Shown here piece by piece: positions 5,080 through 7,060 of a stretch of 7,060 bases of DNA. The stretch spans positions 1 through 7,060 of the forward strand of contig JAIRRG010000202.1 in assembly GCA_031256095.1 (NCBI GenBank), written 5' to 3'. Under the pieces are notes generated by a model that had not been told where the DNA came from, did no database searches, and worked only from the letters and a program-made list of their open reading frames with translations. Position 1 is the stretch's first letter; every line of letters starts with the position of its first letter. Both the position numbers and the translations under genes were made by a program. The stretch is from Desulfobulbaceae bacterium (GTDB lineage Bacteria > Desulfobacterota > Desulfobulbia > Desulfobulbales > Desulfocapsaceae).

Positions 5080-5142
5080 ATCCTCACACTCTGGTTTTAA
5101 TTGAGGAACTGATTTGACATTATTTGATGGAGCGGCCTGATT

Positions 5143-6150
5143 ATGGAGCATTTCGGATTTCCCCTCGAGGCAATCGTCATCTTTTTCTGCGTCGTGGCGC
5201 TGTCTGTCTATCTTGACCTCTTTGCCCACAGAAAGAGCACCGATATCAGCCTGAAAGACGCCGCTTGCTGGTCGCTTTTCTGGGTTGCCTTGGCCTGCGC
5301 TTTTTACGGCTATTTGTGGCTGCGGTTTGACAAAAGCTGGGCCAATCTTTATCTGGCTGGCTACGCGCTGGAGAAGTCGCTTTCTGTCGATAATCTCATA
5401 GTTTTTATGGCTGTTTTTTCTTCATTTGCCATCAAGGGGATATTACAGCATCGCATTCTCTATTACGGCATTATCGGCGCCTTGCTCTTTCGCGCCATCT
5501 TCGTGGTCATTGGTACGGGACTCTTTATGGTCAGTCCCTGGGTTGGTTTCGTTTTCGCCGCCTTCGTCATTTGGAGCGCCATCAAAATGCTGCAATCGGG
5601 CGGCGATGACGAGGATATTGAGGACTATTCCAATCATTGGTCAGTGCGGCTGACCGGAAAATTGATGCCGGTCTACACCAAGCTGCACCTGAACCATCTT
5701 TTTGTCCGCCGCCATGAACTGGGCAATGGTGCCGATCCCGCCGCCATCACGCGAAGGGGTCTCTTGTACGCCACGCCGGCCTTTCTCTGTCTGATGGCGA
5801 TAGAGACCTCGGATATCGCTTTCGCCTTCGATTCCGTACCCGCCGTCATCGCCATGACCCAGGAACCGCTTCTGGTCTACGCCGCGATGATTTTCGCCAT
5901 TCTCGGTCTGCGCAGCCTGTATTTCGTCCTCGCCGCCCTCACCAAATACCTCGTCCATCTGGAAAAGGCGGTCATTAGCCTGCTCTTTTTCATCGGCGCC
6001 AAAATGGCGCTGCAATCCTGGAATCAGACCATCGGCGACACTGGCATCCACATTCCCCCCGGTGTCAGTCTCGCCGTGGTGCTGGGCTTCCTGGCCTTAG
6101 GAGTTATCGCATCTCTGATGTTTCCAGAGAGAGTGGAACAGGAAAAATAA
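5143..6150 (+). CDS. TerC/Alx-family integral membrane protein (probable metal exporter)
   Basis: Encodes 335 residues close in layout to E. coli Alx (about 320). It is an inner-membrane protein with roughly nine hydrophobic segments, starting at residues 8-26. Conserved acidic motifs within the membrane are EKSLSVDN (77-84) and ETSDIAFAFDSVPA (221-234); these Asp/Glu residues are the presumed metal-binding sites. FAILGLRSLYF (251-261) is also typical. A hydrophilic loop at about 152-205 starts acidic (GGDDEDIED) and then turns basic, and separates the two halves; it contains the family's H-x-FVRR segment before LLYATP. Family members such as Alx and MeeF export manganese or help load exported metalloenzymes; tellurite resistance is only the historical name. 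No ter operon partners are present, so a stand-alone Alx-type role is more likely. GGAG at 5129-5132 lies 10 nt upstream of ATG. The long leader with a terminator-like hairpin suggests RNA-level control. Confidence 0.9.
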   Translation: MEHFGFPLEAIVIFFCVVALSVYLDLFAHRKSTDISLKDAACWSLFWVALACAFYGYLWLRFDKSWANLYLAGYALEKSLSVDNLIVFMAVFSSFAIKGILQHRILYYGIIGALLFRAIFVVIGTGLFMVSPWVGFVFAAFVIWSAIKMLQSGGDDEDIEDYSNHWSVRLTGKLMPVYTKLHLNHLFVRRHELGNGADPAAITRRGLLYATPAFLCLMAIETSDIAFAFDSVPAVIAMTQEPLLVYAAMIFAILGLRSLYFVLAALTKYLVHLEKAVISLLFFIGAKMALQSWNQTIGDTGIHIPPGVSLAVVLGFLALGVIASLMFPERVEQEK

Positions 6151-6210
6151 GAGTTGGGGAATCTTCCGCTTTCGGCTCAGTTTCAGCAACCGGGGGAAAA
6201 TAGCCTCGCT

Positions 6211-6729
6211 TCACAACCTGACCGGCATTTGCCCTTTTTGGAGTGCTTTGGCCACCAGCCGCCACTGCTCAAGAAAACTGACCTTCATCTGGGTCACCCG
6301 GTTGGCCGGGCTGGTTGAGGGCAGGTAAGTTGCCGTCATGCCGGCCTCGGCCGCGCATAATTTGTTGAATAAATTGGTCGCCGTTTTGCCGGTGGTGAAG
6401 ATGGCCGTGATATTTGTTTCAGCCAGGATTGGCGCAAAGAGATTGGCTTCCGGTTTTTTGATGCTGGCGTCGGCAGCGCCGTCGATGTCACAGGCGTGCA
6501 GCACATCCCACAGGGCAATGCCGTTATCCAGGGCGAATTGTTTGACCGTCGCCACCTGGCGGGCTGGTGGCGGTTGGCCGAGAAGCGTGGCCAGTGTCCG
6601 CCAGAAGATATTCTGCGGGTGGCCGTAAGGAAAACCCATTTGCCGGGATTTTGGCGACGGGAAGGTGCCGAGAATCAGCACCTTTGACGCCTGATCATAG
6701 AGTGGCGGCCAAGGATGCACCAAACGCAT
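6211..6729 (-). CDS. DNA-deoxyinosine (hypoxanthine) glycosylase, uracil-DNA glycosylase superfamily
   Basis: Encodes 172 residues, a single-domain base-excision repair enzyme of the UDG superfamily, most like family 6 (hypoxanthine-DNA glycosylase). Motif 1 is LILGTFPSPKSR (18-29); family 6 enzymes carry a G-(S/T)-FP form here in place of the catalytic Asp/Asn of other families. It is followed by YGHPQNIFW (35-43), whose Asn40 matches the helix Asn proposed as catalytic in the Methanosarcina barkeri enzyme. Motif 2 is LPSTSPANR (136-144), the loop that enters the DNA minor groove, and TTGKTA (112-117) lies in the strand before it. It should remove deaminated adenine (hypoxanthine) from DNA. 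Mug (family 2) is less likely because its motif 1 has GxNP. The Shine-Dalgarno match is weak (GGAA about 6 nt upstream). It converges on terC with a 60-bp gap that lacks a clear terminator. Confidence 0.88.
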   Translation of the reverse strand: MRLVHPWPPLYDQASKVLILGTFPSPKSRQMGFPYGHPQNIFWRTLATLLGQPPPARQVATVKQFALDNGIALWDVLHACDIDGAADASIKKPEANLFAPILAETNITAIFTTGKTATNLFNKLCAAEAGMTATYLPSTSPANRVTQMKVSFLEQWRLVAKALQKGQMPVRL

Positions 6730-6743
6730 GGGGATTTCCGGCG

Positions 6744-6790
6744 AAAAAATAAAAAAACCGCCCGCCGTTTTGGCGGCAAGGCGGCGTTTT
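6744..6790 (-). terminator. Intrinsic terminator after the GlsB-type gene
   Basis: Read on the minus strand, a GC-rich stem is followed by seven T, one A and six T (plus-strand 6744-6757). The most compact stem is ccgcc (6762-6766) with ggcgg (6772-6776) around gtttt; an outer pairing with 6781-6788 could lengthen it. It lies 19 bp beyond the stop of the small membrane protein gene and just upstream of the glycosylase gene, so it separates the two transcription units. Confidence 0.8.
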
Positions 6791-6808
6791 GTTGGACGAA
6801 AGGGCTGC

Positions 6809-7060
6809 TTACCTCCTCGTCAGCATCCGATGGCCAAAGAGGACGACAACGGCGCCGACGGTGGCAATGATGAAACTGGGGAAGTTGAAGCCGGTGAAGC
6901 CGTTAAAACCAAAGAATTTCGAGATAAAGCCGCCCACAAAGGCCCCGATAATACCTAAAATGATGGTCATGATAAAGCCGCCGGGGCCATCTCCCGGCAT
7001 GATGACTTTGGCGACAATGCCCACCAACAAGCCCATGATAATCCACGATAAAATTCCCAC
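6809..7060 (-). CDS. GlsB/YeaQ/YmgE-family small membrane protein
   Basis: Encodes 83 residues, the usual size for this transglycosylase-associated (GlsB/YeaQ/YmgE) family. Three membrane segments lie near 3-20, 28-47 and 60-78. The hallmark MPG-x2-PGG turn (21-28, here MPGDGPGG) comes between the first two, and glycine-rich helices (ILGIIGAFVGG) follow. It ends in the basic tail HRMLTRR. Members are abundant, often stress-induced inner-membrane proteins of unclear biochemical function; the 'transglycosylase-associated' label does not imply activity. The first codon is GTG at the last three bases of the window; the GILSW start matches the family N-terminus, so GTG is probably the true start, but its ribosome site and promoter are outside the window. 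Confidence 0.88.
   Translation of the reverse strand: MGILSWIIMGLLVGIVAKVIMPGDGPGGFIMTIILGIIGAFVGGFISKFFGFNGFTGFNFPSFIIATVGAVVVLFGHRMLTRR

Larger units (their letters stand above)
4566..5142. other. AT-rich divergent intergenic region between leuC and terC
   Basis: This region of more than 570 bp carries no gene I can support. It is visibly richer in A and T than the flanking genes. The left part holds leuC promoter DNA and a small inverted repeat at 4691-4713 (tttcg-ctg ... cag-cgaaa). The right part holds candidate promoter boxes pointing at terC (4851-4879, plus an isolated TTGACA at 4923-4928 and TATAAT at 4962-4967 that are too far apart to pair). A terminator-like hairpin follows at 5032-5079. 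An open frame at 4571-4897 is rejected below. Confidence 0.6.

Noticed and set aside
5114..5119. TTGACA just upstream of terC as a -35 box
   Set aside because: A 17-bp spacer would put the -10 box against the terC start codon, which would need a leaderless start further in; the GGAG ribosome site argues against this.
1..7060. CRISPR array, tRNA, rRNA or a defence/toxin-antitoxin system
   Set aside because: I saw no regularly spaced repeats, no tRNA or rRNA signatures, and no gene of a known defence or toxin-antitoxin family.

Overview
This 7.06-kb window is ordinary bacterial chromosome. Signal peptides, a SanA-type envelope protein remnant and periplasm-type small secreted proteins point to a Gram-negative (diderm) organism. 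The LeuC/LeuD pair is the compact ~420/~170-residue type shared by archaea, Desulfobacterota, PVC-group and other deep-branching bacteria, not the ~465/~200-residue enterobacterial type. I cannot assign a phylum more tightly. There is no CRISPR array, transposase, integrase, phage gene, rRNA or tRNA.

Left part (1-1712, + strand): the window opens inside the C-terminal part of a SanA/YdcF-like (DUF218) gene that is broken by an apparent +1 frameshift near 120-127. After a consensus sigma70 promoter (393-421) come two small secreted proteins of unknown function, 248 and 99 residues, each with exactly four cysteines after the signal peptide. The 248-residue protein seems to be two tandem copies of one cysteine-pair module. 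Each gene is followed by a hairpin that looks like an intrinsic terminator.

Middle (1713-4600, - strand): leuC and leuD encode the two subunits of isopropylmalate isomerase (leucine biosynthesis). They are followed not by leuB but by a small secreted Sel1-repeat protein. The sel1 gene lies between the true leuD 3' end and a second copy of the last 11 leuD codons plus flanking bases (41 bp, one mismatch, 695 bp apart), and palindromic REP-like sequences sit beside it. This is a local rearrangement scar and the most unusual structure in the window. leuC has a perfect TATAAT -10 box and a GC-rich leader hairpin.

Right part (4600-7060): a 681-bp AT-rich divergent intergenic region ends in a terminator-like hairpin with a U-tract 63 nt before a TerC/Alx-family membrane protein gene (+). 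That layout suggests an attenuated or metal-sensing leader. Convergent to terC is a hypoxanthine/uracil-DNA glycosylase-family gene (-). Upstream of that gene on the same strand are a strong terminator and a GlsB/YeaQ/YmgE small membrane protein, whose probable GTG start is the last codon of the window.

The genes do not form one pathway: leuCD is biosynthetic housekeeping, while terC, the glycosylase, GlsB and the sanA remnant are separate envelope, metal or repair functions. I see no convincing new multi-gene system. The best leads are the leuD-tail duplication, the internally duplicated cysteine-pair protein with its small four-cysteine neighbour, and the terC leader.
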